The notes: generated by a model from the letters alone, not told the origin. A DNA stretch of 64,000 nucleotides from Mesorhizobium_G sp050247155 (GCA_050247155.1 JBFWUS010000008.1:37654-101653); one strand, 5' to 3'; shown: positions 38,459 to 48,525, counted from the first letter of the stretch. Numbers and translations are program-made.

Positions 38459-39445
38459 ATGCCTGACACAGAAACCGCTAACACCTCCGCCATCGCATCA
38501 GCGTTGCGCACCATAAAAACGGAGCAGGCCGGATTGGCCGCTTTGGCGGACGCTTTCACGCATGGGCTGGCGGAGCCATTTGCCCAAGCCGTTGCCCTGT
38601 TGCAGCAAGCAAAAGGCAGGGTCATCGTCACGGGCGTCGGCAAGAGCGGTCATATCGGCGCAAAGATCGCCGCCACATTGGCATCCACCGGCACACCGGC
38701 GTTTTTCGTTCATCCTTCCGAAGCCAATCACGGCGACCTCGGCATGATCGCCAAGGACGATGCCATTCTGGCGATGTCCTGGTCGGGCGAAACCAGTGAG
38801 CTCAAAGGCATCGTTGCCTATTCCCGCCGTTTCTCCATCCCGCTCATAGCGCTGACCTCTGGCGAGGCATCCACGCTGGCACGCGAGGCCGATGTCTTGC
38901 TTGCGCTGCCGAAAATTGCCGAAGCCTGCCCGCATGGTCTCGCCCCGACGACGTCGACCTTGCTCCAACTCGTCATCGGTGATGCGCTGGCGATAGCGCT
39001 GCTGGAAGCGAGAGGGTTTACACCAGACGATTTCCGCGACTTTCATCCAGGCGGCAAACTCGGCGCCACGCTTACACATCTTTCCGAAATCATGCGAACC
39101 GGCGAGGATATGCCCGTTGTTACGCTCGGCACCAGGATACCGCAGGCTGTCATGACCTTGTCGAAGAAGAAGGTCGGTTGTGTCTGCATTCTCGATGCGG
39201 GCGGCAACCTTGCCGGCATCATCACGGACGGCGACGTCGCCCGCAACATGCACCGCAACCTAGCCGATATCGCAGTGGAGGAGATCATGACCCGAACGCC
39301 GAAGACCGTCGGACCGGACATGTCGGCGGGCGCTGCGATCGCCTACCTGAACGAAAACAAGATCGGCGCCTTGGTCGTCATGGACCGGGGCAAGCCCGTC
39401 GGGCTTGTCCACTTCCATGACCTGCTGCGCATCGGCGCGGCGTAG
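38459..39445 (+). CDS. kdsD: Arabinose-5-phosphate isomerase
   Basis: Enzyme of 328 residues that interconverts ribulose 5-phosphate and arabinose 5-phosphate, the first step towards Kdo for lipopolysaccharide. The SIS domain is seen in VIVTGVGKSGHIGAKIAATL, AFFVHPSEANHGDLGMIAKD and AMSWSGETSELKGIVAYSRR. Two CBS domains follow, IMRTGEDMPVVTLGTRIPQA and EIMTRTPKTVGPDMSAGAA. The linker DDFRDFHPGGKLGATL is typical for the KpsF/GutQ/KdsD group. The start ATG at 38459 fits the family. It ends only five bases from the convergent barrel-protein gene. Confidence 0.94.
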   Translation: MPDTETANTSAIASALRTIKTEQAGLAALADAFTHGLAEPFAQAVALLQQAKGRVIVTGVGKSGHIGAKIAATLASTGTPAFFVHPSEANHGDLGMIAKDDAILAMSWSGETSELKGIVAYSRRFSIPLIALTSGEASTLAREADVLLALPKIAEACPHGLAPTTSTLLQLVIGDALAIALLEARGFTPDDFRDFHPGGKLGATLTHLSEIMRTGEDMPVVTLGTRIPQAVMTLSKKKVGCVCILDAGGNLAGIITDGDVARNMHRNLADIAVEEIMTRTPKTVGPDMSAGAAIAYLNENKIGALVVMDRGKPVGLVHFHDLLRIGAA

Positions 39446-39450
39446 ACATT

Positions 39451-41316
39451 CTAACGCTGCAAGCGCAATCCCAGAAACACGCTCGCCGCGTCATAATCTC
39501 GTCCGGGCAGGTCGCTGCGCAGGGTTTCGTATTTGGCGCGGCCGGTCAGGCCAGCGTAGCGATTCAGCCACCATGTGGCGCCGACCTCCGCAAGATAGGT
39601 CAGGTCGTTGTCGCTGGTTCCGCTATAGTCGCGGACATCCAGGCCCAGTGTGGCGTTCGCGGTGAGATTCACGCGGACCTGCCGTTCAAGTGACAGACGT
39701 CCCGCATAGAGCAGCGAACCGCTCTCGCCTTCGGTCGTCGTGCTGTCGACTGACGTGGTCCCGGTAAGGGCGACGGTCGTGCCGCGTTGCGGCGACCATC
39801 GCAGATTGGCGTTGACCGACGGGCCGGTGATCGAGGCAAGCCGGTCGTCGTCAAAACTCTCCCGCACAAAACCCGCGGCGACCTCGCCGGTAAGTTTCTC
39901 GCCGCGATCGAATTCAAGACCTCCGCGTACCGCATAGTTGTTCGACGAGCGCTGGTACCCGTCGGCATCGATTTTTTCGTCGCGAAAGCGCCTGCCTGTC
40001 TCGACTTCCACAAACGGGCGCAGTGCTGGCGACACTTCATAGCCGGTCCGCAAAGCGACCGAGGCGAGCGTGGAATTGCGATCTTCCAGAGACAACGTCG
40101 AACCATCGGTCAATTTGGCGTCGCCGAACCACTCGCGCTCGATCTTGCCGGTTACGCCCAATCGCAGTTTGCCGATGTCCTTCGAAAGGCCCAGGCTGCC
40201 GTCGAGATTGTGCTGATTGGGTTGTGACGCGACTCCAGTCAACGCATCCGGCGAAGAGGCAGACTCCGGCTCGAAGGTGTAACTGAGAGCGCTTTTTAGG
40301 CGATACTCACGGCCGAGTTCATATTCCAACCGTCCGTCGACCCCACCGCGGGTCTCTTCCAGATCCTGCCCGGACACGGACTTCTTGAAAGTGCCAAAGG
40401 CATCAACACTTGCCGTATGCTCGGACCAGTCGGAGGCCGCATTCAGCCGGAGAGTCGTTTCGGACAGGATTGCGTCAGATCCGTTTACACTGGAATCGGC
40501 ATTCGTCGTAGCGGTCAGCCTCTGTTCGACACTTGGCCGCAGGATGAACGATCCAGCCCGCACGCCAACGGCTTCATAAGGATTGGCATCCTCGACGCCA
40601 TCTAGTCCCTCGATCGGTTCAGCACGTTCGGCCTTTTCGTTTTGAATTTCATCGTCTTCGTTTTCGGAGTCGACTGTGCCGACTTTCGCGGTTCCGGTTG
40701 TCAACTCGTCCGTAGCAATATCGCGTTCCGCCGGGGTCTGACGCCTGCGTTCAGAATCTCTTTGTGCATCTGTACGACGGCCTATGGCCGCGGAACGTTG
40801 ATTGGTCTGTCCGGTACGTTCGGAGGCGGTACGGTCCGGCTTTTCCGGACGTTTGGGCCGATTTGTCGGAATCGGGGCGGCGCTTTGAAAGGGATCGTCT
40901 TCAGCCGTGCCATCGGCCTCATCAAAGATGCTTGGAAGTTGCCCCGTTGTCGCGCGGTCACGTTCCTCGGCTTCGGTTAGCCCGCCTGGACTTGACGGCA
41001 CATAGATCGGCGTTCGCATCGAGCCTTTGGGGTCAGGCTGGACCTTCTGCTTCTGTGGTGCCGCCCGATCTTTTGCAACATCGTCCTCCGTTGGGCGGCG
41101 TTTCGGCAGCAGCGAATCGAAAAGTTGATTCGTGACTTCAGCCTCGGTCAATTCACCCCGCATGCCGTCGAGCGACTGCGCCTGTGCAAAGCCACAACAG
41201 AAGACGCCGAACGCGCCCGTCGCCAATAGCAGCGCGCGCATCTGCGCGGCGCGGCGCCTGGCCGGAAAAATGGACGATAGCTGCGGCATCGATACCCGTA
41301 GTCCTGACGGCGCCAT
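39451..41316 (-). CDS. Outer-membrane beta-barrel protein with long disordered N-terminus
   Basis: Protein of about 621 residues. A hydrophobic export signal (RALLLATGAFGVFCCGFAQA) is followed by about 200 residues that are charged and low in complexity (many Asp, Glu, Arg, Pro, Thr). After SFILRPSVEQRLTATTNA there are about 350 residues of alternating beta-strand pattern with repeated aromatic/Gly turns such as GLEFDRGEKLTGEVAAGFVR and GRLSLERQVRVNLTANATLG. This suits a transmembrane barrel of the rhizobial outer membrane beta-barrel family. It ends in RLQR, not the usual C-terminal aromatic residue. Function unknown. The start could be ATG 41316 or 41289. Confidence 0.75.
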   Translation of the reverse strand: MAPSGLRVSMPQLSSIFPARRRAAQMRALLLATGAFGVFCCGFAQAQSLDGMRGELTEAEVTNQLFDSLLPKRRPTEDDVAKDRAAPQKQKVQPDPKGSMRTPIYVPSSPGGLTEAEERDRATTGQLPSIFDEADGTAEDDPFQSAAPIPTNRPKRPEKPDRTASERTGQTNQRSAAIGRRTDAQRDSERRRQTPAERDIATDELTTGTAKVGTVDSENEDDEIQNEKAERAEPIEGLDGVEDANPYEAVGVRAGSFILRPSVEQRLTATTNADSSVNGSDAILSETTLRLNAASDWSEHTASVDAFGTFKKSVSGQDLEETRGGVDGRLEYELGREYRLKSALSYTFEPESASSPDALTGVASQPNQHNLDGSLGLSKDIGKLRLGVTGKIEREWFGDAKLTDGSTLSLEDRNSTLASVALRTGYEVSPALRPFVEVETGRRFRDEKIDADGYQRSSNNYAVRGGLEFDRGEKLTGEVAAGFVRESFDDDRLASITGPSVNANLRWSPQRGTTVALTGTTSVDSTTTEGESGSLLYAGRLSLERQVRVNLTANATLGLDVRDYSGTSDNDLTYLAEVGATWWLNRYAGLTGRAKYETLRSDLPGRDYDAASVFLGLRLQR

Positions 41317-41472
41317 GCCGTCATGATTACTGAACCGTAAATCGCCTTGGTTAACGGAGGGTTGAACTGAGCAGTCGATGCAACCTCCACGCACCGCGAT
41401 AACCTACCGTGGGGGCTTTGCAGGCAGTGGCAATTATGATGCAGTGCACGGTAGACCTACCATAGGGCGCCG

Positions 41473-44400
41473 ATGTCCATCCAAGCCGCGATCTATCACC
41501 TGACGCACTACAAATATGACCGGCCGGTCGTGCTCGGCCCGCAGATCATCCGGCTGAGGCCGGCACCGCACAGCCGCACCCGCGTGATCTCGCATTCGCT
41601 CAAGGTGACGCCGGCAAACCACTTCGTGAACCACCAGCAGGACCCCTACGGCAACTGGATGGCGCGGTTTGTGTTTCCCGATCCGGTGACTGAACTGAAG
41701 ATCGAGGTCGACCTGACCGCCGACATGACGGTCTACAACCCGTTCGATTTTTTCGTCGAGGACAGCGCCGAATATTATCCGTTCGACTATCCAGAAGACA
41801 TCAAGCCCGATCTGGCGATCTACCAGGCTGCGGAAGACAATGGGCCGCTGTTCGAGGAGTTTTTGGCAACGATCCCACGCGATCGTATGCGCACCGTGGA
41901 TTTCGCGGTCAACCTCAACGCGCGGCTCTCACGCGAGATCGGCTATGTCATTCGCATGGAGCCGGGCGTACAGGCGCCCGAAGAGACCTTGCGGCTGCGC
42001 TCCGGCTCCTGCCGCGATACGAGCTGGCTGCTGGTGCAGCTTCTGCGGCGGCTGGGCCTCGCGGCGCGCTTCGTGTCGGGTTACCTGATCCAGCTCAAAC
42101 CGGACCTGGTGTCGCTCGACGGCCCTGCGGGCACAGACCATGATTTCACCGACCTCCACGCCTGGGCCGAAGTCTATATCCCCGGCGCGGGCTGGATCGG
42201 GCTCGACCCGACCTCCGGGCTGCTGACCGGCGAAAGCCACATCCCGCTGGCGGCGACACCGCACTACAGGAATGCCGCGCCGATCTCCGGCATGGCGAGT
42301 TTCGCCGAAGTCGAGTTCGGCTTCGACATGCGCGTCGACCGCGTTGCCGAACATCCGCGCATCACCAAGCCGTTTTCGGACGAGTCCTGGGATGCGTTGA
42401 AGGCGGTGGGCCGAAAGGTCGATGAGGCGCTCAAAGCAGGCGATGTGCGCCTGACCATGGGCGGCGAGCCGACCTTCGTCTCAATCGACGATTTCGAATC
42501 GGGCGAATGGAATACCGACGCCGTCGGCCCGACCAAGCGTGATCTCGCGGATCAACTGATCCGCCGGCTGCGCGACAAATTCGCGCCGAACGGCTTTCTG
42601 CATCACGGCCAGGGCAAATGGTATCCGGGCGAAAGCCTGCCGCGCTGGACTTTTTCGCTCTACTGGCGGCGCGACGGCAAGCCGATCTGGCGCGACCTGT
42701 CTTTGATCGCCGAGGAGGCCGACCGCAAGCCGGTGACGGCGGAGGATGCCGGCCGGCTGCTGGCAGCGATCGCGCAGCACCTCTCCATCTCGACGGACTA
42801 TGTGGTGCCGGCTTTCGAGGATCCAGCCGAATGGATCCTCAAGGAAGGCAACTTGCCGGAGAACGTGACGCCCGAGAATTCGAAGCTAAAGGACCCGGAA
42901 GAGCGCAACCGCATCGCAAGGGTTTTCGAGCGTGGGCTGACCTCACCCTCCGGCTACGTGCTACCGATCCAGCGCTGGCAGGCGCGCGCCAGCGGGACGT
43001 GGTATTCCGAGAAATGGAAGCTGCGGCGTAGCCACCTCTTCCTCGCGCCCGGCGACAGCCCGGTCGGATTCCGGCTGCCGCTGGGCTCGCTGTCTCACAT
43101 ACCGCCGGCGGCATTTCCCTACATCCACCCTGCCGACCCGACGGAACAGCGTGGCCCGATCCCCGACATCGAGCTGAAGCAGCAGCCTGTGACCGTTGTC
43201 GAGGCGCCGACGGGGGCGCAGACGCTGGTCGAGCAGACATTGGAAGCGGAAGGCGGCGCGGTGCGCACTGCGATGGCGATCGAGCCGCGCGATGGGCGGC
43301 TGTGCGTCTTCATGCCGCCGGTCGAGAAGATCGAGGATTATCTGGAACTGATCGCCGCGATCGAAGCGGCGGCAAAACAAGAGAAGCTGCCGGTCCAGAT
43401 CGAGGGCTACGCGCCGCCGCACGATCCACGCATCAATGTCATCCGTGTCGCGCCGGACCCCGGCGTCATCGAGGTCAACATCCACCCGGCCTCGTCCTGG
43501 GACGAATGCGTCGCCACGACCGAAATCATCTATGAGGAAGCGCGGCAGACGCGGCTTGGCGCCGACAAATTCATGATCGACGGCCGCCACACCGGAACCG
43601 GCGGCGGCAACCACGTCGTGGTGGGCGGGCAGGCCCCCAACGACAGCCCGTTCCTGCGCCGCCCCGATCTGCTGCGCAGCCTGATCCTGCACTGGCAGCG
43701 GCATCCGAGCCTGTCATATCTGTTTGCCGGCCTCTTCATCGGCCCGACCAGCCAGGCGCCGCGCATCGACGAGGCACGGCATGACGCGCTCTATGAGTTG
43801 GAAACGGCGCTGGAACAGATCCCGCCGCCGGCCATGGGGGAACAGCCCCTGCCCTGGCTGGTCGACCGGCTGCTGCGCAATCTTCTGGTCGACGTGACCG
43901 GCAACACGCACCGCTCGGAAATCTGCATCGACAAGCTCTATTCGCCTGATGGACCCACGGGGCGGCTGGGGCTGGTCGAATTCCGCGGCTTCGAGATGCC
44001 GCCCAACCCGCGCATGAGCCTGGCGCAGCAATTGCTGATCCGCGCACTGATCGCCCGGATGTGGCAAGCGCCGCTGACCGGCCGCCTGACGCGCTGGAGC
44101 ACCACCTTGCATGATCGCTTCATGCTGCCGCATTTCATCTGGCAGGATTTTCTCGACGTGCTGGATGATCTCAGGCGTCATGGTTTCGAGATGCGGCCGG
44201 AATGGTTTGTCGCGCAGGCGGAATTCCGCTTCCCGTTCTGCGGTGAGGTCGACTATGAGGGCGTCAAGCTGGAATTGCGGCAAGCGCTGGAGCCATGGCA
44301 CGTGTTGGGTGAGACGGGAGCGATCGGCGGCACGGTGCGCTATACGGACAGCTCCGTGGAGCGCCTGCAGGTGAAGCTCGAAACGGCCGATCCGAGCCGT

Positions 44401-44778
44401 TATGCCGTCACCTGCAATGGTCGCACCGTGCCTTTGCAGCCGACCGAGACGTCCGGCGTGTCGGTCGCCGGTGTGCGGTTCAAGGCCTGGCAGCCGGCGA
44501 TGGCGCTGCACCCGGTGCTGCCTGTGAATGCGCCGCTGACCTTCGACATCTACGATAGCTGGACCGGCCGCGCGCTGGGCGGCTGCGTCTATCATGTCGC
44601 GCATCCGGGCGGCCGCAACTACGAGACGTTTCCGGTCAACGCCAACGAGGCCGAGGCCCGGAGGCTGGCGCGGTTCGTTCCTTCGGGACATACCGCGGGC
44701 CGTTACGAGGCACGGCCGGAGACGCCATCCCGCGAATTTCCGATGACGCTCGACATGCGTCGCCCCGCAGGTCTGTAG
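41473..44778 (+). CDS. Transglutaminase-like domain fused to DUF2126 putative amidoligase
   Basis: Protein of 1101 residues. Residues 1-90 are the bacterial transglutaminase N-terminal beta domain (AAIYHLTHYKYDRPVVLGPQ). The transglutaminase core has Cys180 in RSGSCRDTSWLLVQLLRRLG, His229 in DLHAWAEVYIPGAGW and Asp245 in GLDPTSGLL. From about residue 320, VRLTMGGEPTFVSIDDFESG begins DUF2126, described as a putative amidoligase related to glutamine-synthetase-like ligases, with DKFMIDGRHTGTGGGNHVVV and FRGFEMPPNPRMSLAQQLL inside. One chain may therefore both make and break amide bonds. The next gene starts five bases after the stop. No signal peptide is seen. The substrate is unknown. Confidence 0.88.
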   Translation: MSIQAAIYHLTHYKYDRPVVLGPQIIRLRPAPHSRTRVISHSLKVTPANHFVNHQQDPYGNWMARFVFPDPVTELKIEVDLTADMTVYNPFDFFVEDSAEYYPFDYPEDIKPDLAIYQAAEDNGPLFEEFLATIPRDRMRTVDFAVNLNARLSREIGYVIRMEPGVQAPEETLRLRSGSCRDTSWLLVQLLRRLGLAARFVSGYLIQLKPDLVSLDGPAGTDHDFTDLHAWAEVYIPGAGWIGLDPTSGLLTGESHIPLAATPHYRNAAPISGMASFAEVEFGFDMRVDRVAEHPRITKPFSDESWDALKAVGRKVDEALKAGDVRLTMGGEPTFVSIDDFESGEWNTDAVGPTKRDLADQLIRRLRDKFAPNGFLHHGQGKWYPGESLPRWTFSLYWRRDGKPIWRDLSLIAEEADRKPVTAEDAGRLLAAIAQHLSISTDYVVPAFEDPAEWILKEGNLPENVTPENSKLKDPEERNRIARVFERGLTSPSGYVLPIQRWQARASGTWYSEKWKLRRSHLFLAPGDSPVGFRLPLGSLSHIPPAAFPYIHPADPTEQRGPIPDIELKQQPVTVVEAPTGAQTLVEQTLEAEGGAVRTAMAIEPRDGRLCVFMPPVEKIEDYLELIAAIEAAAKQEKLPVQIEGYAPPHDPRINVIRVAPDPGVIEVNIHPASSWDECVATTEIIYEEARQTRLGADKFMIDGRHTGTGGGNHVVVGGQAPNDSPFLRRPDLLRSLILHWQRHPSLSYLFAGLFIGPTSQAPRIDEARHDALYELETALEQIPPPAMGEQPLPWLVDRLLRNLLVDVTGNTHRSEICIDKLYSPDGPTGRLGLVEFRGFEMPPNPRMSLAQQLLIRALIARMWQAPLTGRLTRWSTTLHDRFMLPHFIWQDFLDVLDDLRRHGFEMRPEWFVAQAEFRFPFCGEVDYEGVKLELRQALEPWHVLGETGAIGGTVRYTDSSVERLQVKLETADPSRYAVTCNGRTVPLQPTETSGVSVAGVRFKAWQPAMALHPVLPVNAPLTFDIYDSWTGRALGGCVYHVAHPGGRNYETFPVNANEAEARRLARFVPSGHTAGRYEARPETPSREFPMTLDMRRPAGL

Positions 44779-44782
44779 GCGC

Positions 44783-47179
44783 GTGGCGAAGCGTACGAGT
44801 CTCAGCCGGTCTAAACCGCGCAGTCTTGCTGCGGGCTACCAGCCGCTGTCCGGGGTGCCGGACGAGCTGATGGCGGCGGACGGCACGATCCGGCCCGTCT
44901 GGGCGCCTTTCCTCGACTACTTTTCGCGGCTCGACCAAACCGAAATGATGGGACGCTTTGCGCGCGGCGACGAATATCTGCGCGATGCCGGCGTCTATTT
45001 CCGGCAATACGGGCAAAAGGGCGCCGTCGACCGTTCCTGGCCGCTCAGCCATGTGCCGGTTATCCTGCATGAGAGCGAGTGGCAGACCGTCACCGCCGCC
45101 CTCACCCACCGCGCCAACCTGCTGGAGTCGATCGCGGCGGATCTCTACGGCGCGAATACGCTGGTTTCGAACGGCTTCCTTCCGGCCTCGATCATCGCGT
45201 CCAATCCCGAATGGCTGCGGCCGCTGGTCGGCATCCAGCCGGCAAGCGGCCATTTCCTGCATTTCGTCGCCTTCGACATCGGCCGCGGACCAGGCGGACA
45301 GTGGTGGGTGCTGGAGGACCGCGTTCACGCGCCCTCGGGCGCGGGCTTTGCACTGGAAAACCGCGTTGCGACAGCGCGCGTCTTCGCCGACTACTACGCC
45401 GACGCGCATGTGCACCGCATGGCGGGATTCTTTAGGCAGTTCCGCGATGCGCTGAACGCCATGCGCGGCGGCGAGGACAACGGCATGGCTATCCTGTCGC
45501 CGGGGCCGATGACCGACACCTACTACGAACACGCCTACATCGCGCGCTATTTGGGATTGCCGCTGCTGGAAGGCGAGGACCTGACCGTGGAGAACGGCCG
45601 GGTGATGGTGCGCAGCGTATCCGGCAACCGTCCGGTGACGGTGCTGTGGCGGCGGCTCGATTCGAATTTCGCCGATCCGCTGGAACTGGATGGCGCGTCG
45701 CGGCTCGGGGCGCCTGGACTCGTCGAGGCGGTGCGGCAAGGCAACCTGTCTTTCGTCAACGCGCTTGGAACCGGAGCCCTGGAAGCCAAGGCGCTGTTCG
45801 CCTTCCTGCCGGGCATATGCGGCGCGCTGACCGGCGAGCCACTGGCCATGCCCAATGTCGCGACATGGTGGTGCGGCCACGAGCCTGAACGAAACTACGT
45901 GGCAGCCAATGCCGACAGGATGGTCATCGGCCCGGCGGTGCCCCGATCGCGCGCAGCCAGCGGAGAAGTGGTTCGGGCCTTCGGCGTCGATGCCGTGCCG
46001 GGCGACGCCGACTTCACGCTCGATGCCCGCAATGGCCGCCATTTCGTCGGTCAGGAACAGGTGACGCTCTCGACGACGCCCGTCTGGGAGGATGGGCGGC
46101 TGACGCCGCGTCCGCTCAGCCTGCGCGTCTTCCTTGCCCGCACGGCGGATGGTTGGACCGCCCTGCCCGGCGGCTTCGCCCGGATCGGCCGCTCGAATGA
46201 TCCCAAGGCGGTGGCGATGCAAAGCGGCGGCTCCGTGGCCGACGTGTGGGTGGTCTCGGATAATCCGGTCAAGGCCGAGACGATGCTGCCGCTGCCGACC
46301 GCGCCCTATGCCAGGCCGCGCCAGGGCACGCTGCCCGGCCGCGCCGCCGACAATCTGTTCTGGCTGGGCCGCTATGTCGAGCGCGCCGAAGGCACGATGC
46401 GCCTGCTGCGCGCCTATTTCATCCGCCTGGCCGAAGCCGGGGAAACCGCAAGCCCGCTGCTCGACTATGTGCGCGCCTACATCGACGATCTCGAGGTCGA
46501 GACGGACGAGGCCGTGCCGGCGACGCTGCGTTCCATGTTCTATTCGGCGATGAACAGCGCCGGCAAAGTGCGCGACCGCTTTTCGGTCGATGGCTGGATG
46601 GCGCTCAACGATCTCGCCGACAGCGCCAGCAAGATAGCGGTCACCTCAACGTTGGGCGACGACAGCGCCCGTGCCATGGGCGTGCTTCTGCGCAAGATCA
46701 CCGGTTTCTCCGGCCTGGTGCACGACAATATGTACCGCTTCACTGGCTGGCGGTTCCTAAGCATCGGCCGTTCGTTGGAGCGTGCCATGGGCATGGCCTC
46801 GCTGCTTGCCCAGCTGGCCGACAAGAAGGCGCCCGACGGCGCGCTCGACTTCGTCGTGGAGGTTGGTGACAGCACCTTGTCGCACCGTCGGCGCTACACG
46901 GTGAGAACGACGCGGCCCTCGGTCATCGATCTGCTCGCCCTGGACACGATGAACCCGCGTTCGATCCTCTACCAGCTCAGTGAACTGCGCGATCAGGTCG
47001 ACCTCTTGCCCGGCGCGATGGTGCATGGGGAGATGTCTGATCTGGTGCGCACGGTGTTGCGGGTGCACACCGACGTAGCGGTGCATACGCCTGATAATTT
47101 CAGCACCGACGATCTGATCGACTGCCACAACGGCATCGCCGGCCTGTCGGAGCTGCTGACCGACGTATATTTGAAGTAG
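44783..47179 (+). CDS. Circularly permuted ATP-grasp ligase with alpha-E domain
   Basis: Protein of 798 residues. The first part, about 70-470, is a circularly permuted ATP-grasp domain: GPMTDTYYEHAYIARYLGLP, VLWRRLDSNFADPLELDG and NLSFVNALGTGALEAKALF are its recognisable blocks. The second part, from about 515, is the all-helical alpha-E domain with its hallmark Glu-Arg motif DNLFWLGRYVERAEGTMRLL near 524-543, and a second copy-like element YRFTGWRFLSIGRSLERAMG. ATP-grasp enzymes of this family are predicted to join a carboxylate to an amine of a peptide. In many genomes the two parts are separate genes. It is packed directly after the amidoligase gene, so the two act together. Confidence 0.9.
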   Translation: MAKRTSLSRSKPRSLAAGYQPLSGVPDELMAADGTIRPVWAPFLDYFSRLDQTEMMGRFARGDEYLRDAGVYFRQYGQKGAVDRSWPLSHVPVILHESEWQTVTAALTHRANLLESIAADLYGANTLVSNGFLPASIIASNPEWLRPLVGIQPASGHFLHFVAFDIGRGPGGQWWVLEDRVHAPSGAGFALENRVATARVFADYYADAHVHRMAGFFRQFRDALNAMRGGEDNGMAILSPGPMTDTYYEHAYIARYLGLPLLEGEDLTVENGRVMVRSVSGNRPVTVLWRRLDSNFADPLELDGASRLGAPGLVEAVRQGNLSFVNALGTGALEAKALFAFLPGICGALTGEPLAMPNVATWWCGHEPERNYVAANADRMVIGPAVPRSRAASGEVVRAFGVDAVPGDADFTLDARNGRHFVGQEQVTLSTTPVWEDGRLTPRPLSLRVFLARTADGWTALPGGFARIGRSNDPKAVAMQSGGSVADVWVVSDNPVKAETMLPLPTAPYARPRQGTLPGRAADNLFWLGRYVERAEGTMRLLRAYFIRLAEAGETASPLLDYVRAYIDDLEVETDEAVPATLRSMFYSAMNSAGKVRDRFSVDGWMALNDLADSASKIAVTSTLGDDSARAMGVLLRKITGFSGLVHDNMYRFTGWRFLSIGRSLERAMGMASLLAQLADKKAPDGALDFVVEVGDSTLSHRRRYTVRTTRPSVIDLLALDTMNPRSILYQLSELRDQVDLLPGAMVHGEMSDLVRTVLRVHTDVAVHTPDNFSTDDLIDCHNGIAGLSELLTDVYLK

Positions 47180-47212
47180 CCGATGATCCAGTGCAATGGC
47201 TTGAAAGGGCTT

Positions 47213-47353
47213 ACCCCCACCCCTAACCCCTCCCCTCAAGGGGGAGGGGAACATCGCAGCGGCTCCACTTGGCACCAAGCTTTGCAATTTTTGCACGACG
47301 TTGCGGCAGCCTGGTCCCCCTCCCCCTTGAGGGGAGGGGTTAGGGGTGGGGGT
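47213..47353. repeat. 141-base palindromic element between ATP-grasp and transglutaminase genes
   Basis: Inverted repeat. The left arm starts ACCCCCACCCCTAACCCCTC and the right arm ends with its complement GAGGGGTTAGGGGTGGGGGT. Each arm also folds on itself through CCCCTCCCCT-CAAGGGGGAGGGG. It fills almost the whole gap (47180-47389), interrupting an otherwise compact operon. A small nested hairpin TGCAATTTTTGCA lies in the loop. Confidence 0.85.
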
Positions 47354-47389
47354 ATCGGGCGACAAGACAGCAGGCGGCACCACTAACCG

Positions 47390-48265
47390 ATGCTCTACGA
47401 GATAAAGCTCGTCACTAAATGCACTTATGGCCGCACCGCCGCCGGGCGGCAATTGCTGCGGCTGATGCCCGCCGACTGGCCAGAGGGTCAACGGCTGATC
47501 GCCGGCTCGATCGACATCCGGCCAGCCCCGGCGGAACGTTCCGACCGCTACGACTTCTTCGGCAACCGCACGACCGAAGTGACGTTTTCGAAAGCGATCG
47601 AAGACGTCGAGTTCGTCGTGCGCGCCCGTGTCGATCGATTTGCGCAGCCATCGACACTGGACCTGTCACCGAAGCTCGGCCGGCTGGCGGCGGAAATTGC
47701 CGCCGTGCAATCGCTCGACCCGATGTCGCCGCACCATTATCTCGACGCCTCGCCGCTGGTCCGGCCGAGCGAAGCCATCACTGATTATGTGAACGAGATC
47801 GTCGACCTCCAGGGGACGACTCTGGAAGCAGTGAAAACGATCAATACCGGCCTTTATCGCGACATGCGTTACGACGGCGAGGCCACGACGGTCGACACGC
47901 CGCTCGAAGAGGCCTTCGCCAAAAGGCGAGGCGTCTGTCAGGACTTCACCCACATCATGATTGCCTGCCTGCGCCAGATCGGCATTCCGGCGGGCTATGT
48001 CAGCGGCTTCCTGCGCACCGAACCGCCGAAGGGAAAGCCCCGGCTGGAAGGCGCGGACGCCATGCACGCCTGGGTCCAGGCCTGGTGCGGCCTGGAGGCG
48101 GGCTGGGTGGAGTTCGATCCGACCAACAAGATGATGGCCGGAGCCGACCACATCGTGGCCGCGCGCGGCCGCGATTACTCCGACGTCGCCCCGGTTCGCG
48201 GTATGCTGCGCACATCGGGCGCGCAGGACATTTCGCAGGCGGTGGACGTGTTGCCGGTGGGCTGA
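47390..48265 (+). CDS. Transglutaminase-like cysteine protease family protein
   Basis: Protein of 291 residues with the N-terminal beta domain (LYEIKLVTKCTYGRTAAGRQ) and a transglutaminase core. Cys183 is in KRRGVCQDFTHIMIACLRQI, His226 in ADAMHAWVQAWCGLEAGW and Asp241 in VEFDPTNKMMAG. The catalytic triad is complete. Bacterial members act mostly as peptidases or amidases. It follows the ATP-grasp gene after the repeat at 47213-47353 and is the standard third member of this gene set. No signal peptide is visible, suggesting cytoplasmic action on the product of the ligases. Confidence 0.9.
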   Translation: MLYEIKLVTKCTYGRTAAGRQLLRLMPADWPEGQRLIAGSIDIRPAPAERSDRYDFFGNRTTEVTFSKAIEDVEFVVRARVDRFAQPSTLDLSPKLGRLAAEIAAVQSLDPMSPHHYLDASPLVRPSEAITDYVNEIVDLQGTTLEAVKTINTGLYRDMRYDGEATTVDTPLEEAFAKRRGVCQDFTHIMIACLRQIGIPAGYVSGFLRTEPPKGKPRLEGADAMHAWVQAWCGLEAGWVEFDPTNKMMAGADHIVAARGRDYSDVAPVRGMLRTSGAQDISQAVDVLPVG

Positions 48266-48269
48266 CGCA

Positions 48270-48451
48270 GCCGCCCTACCCTCCCCTTGAGGGGAGGGTC
48301 GATCTTGAGCTTGCGAGAGATCGGGGTGGCGGTAGCGCAATTCATGCTGCGATCGCGAAGCGGCACCAACCCCCACCCCCGTCTCACGATCATTTGCTGC
48401 GCAAAGGTGATCGTTCGCCGACCCTCCCCACAAGGGGGAGGGTAAGGCGGC
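48270..48451. repeat. 182-base palindromic element before the metallopeptidase gene
   Basis: Outer arms GCCGCCCTACCCTCCCC and its near-complement GGGGGAGGGTAAGGCGGC. Internal segments GGGTCGATC and GAGCTTGCGAG followed by ATCGGGGTGG match, on the opposite strand, the element at 61361-61553. It lies between the transglutaminase and metallopeptidase genes and ends 74 bases before the TTG start. Confidence 0.85.
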
Positions 48452-48525
48452 CGCACTGCCGGGTTGAACTCGTCAACGATCTCTGCGTTACTCCCGGCCA
48501 ACCTACCTACGCCGAGAGGTTCCTC

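Noticed and set aside
43714..46222. Long minus-strand frames opposite the amidoligase and ATP-grasp genes
   Set aside because: Rich in Arg, Gln and His as expected for shadows of GC-rich genes; no recognisable motif.
48085..48525. Extension of the metallopeptidase frame upstream to 48085
   Set aside because: It overlaps the transglutaminase gene in another frame and then runs through the palindromic repeat; the zinc-ribbon start at 48526 has a ribosome site.
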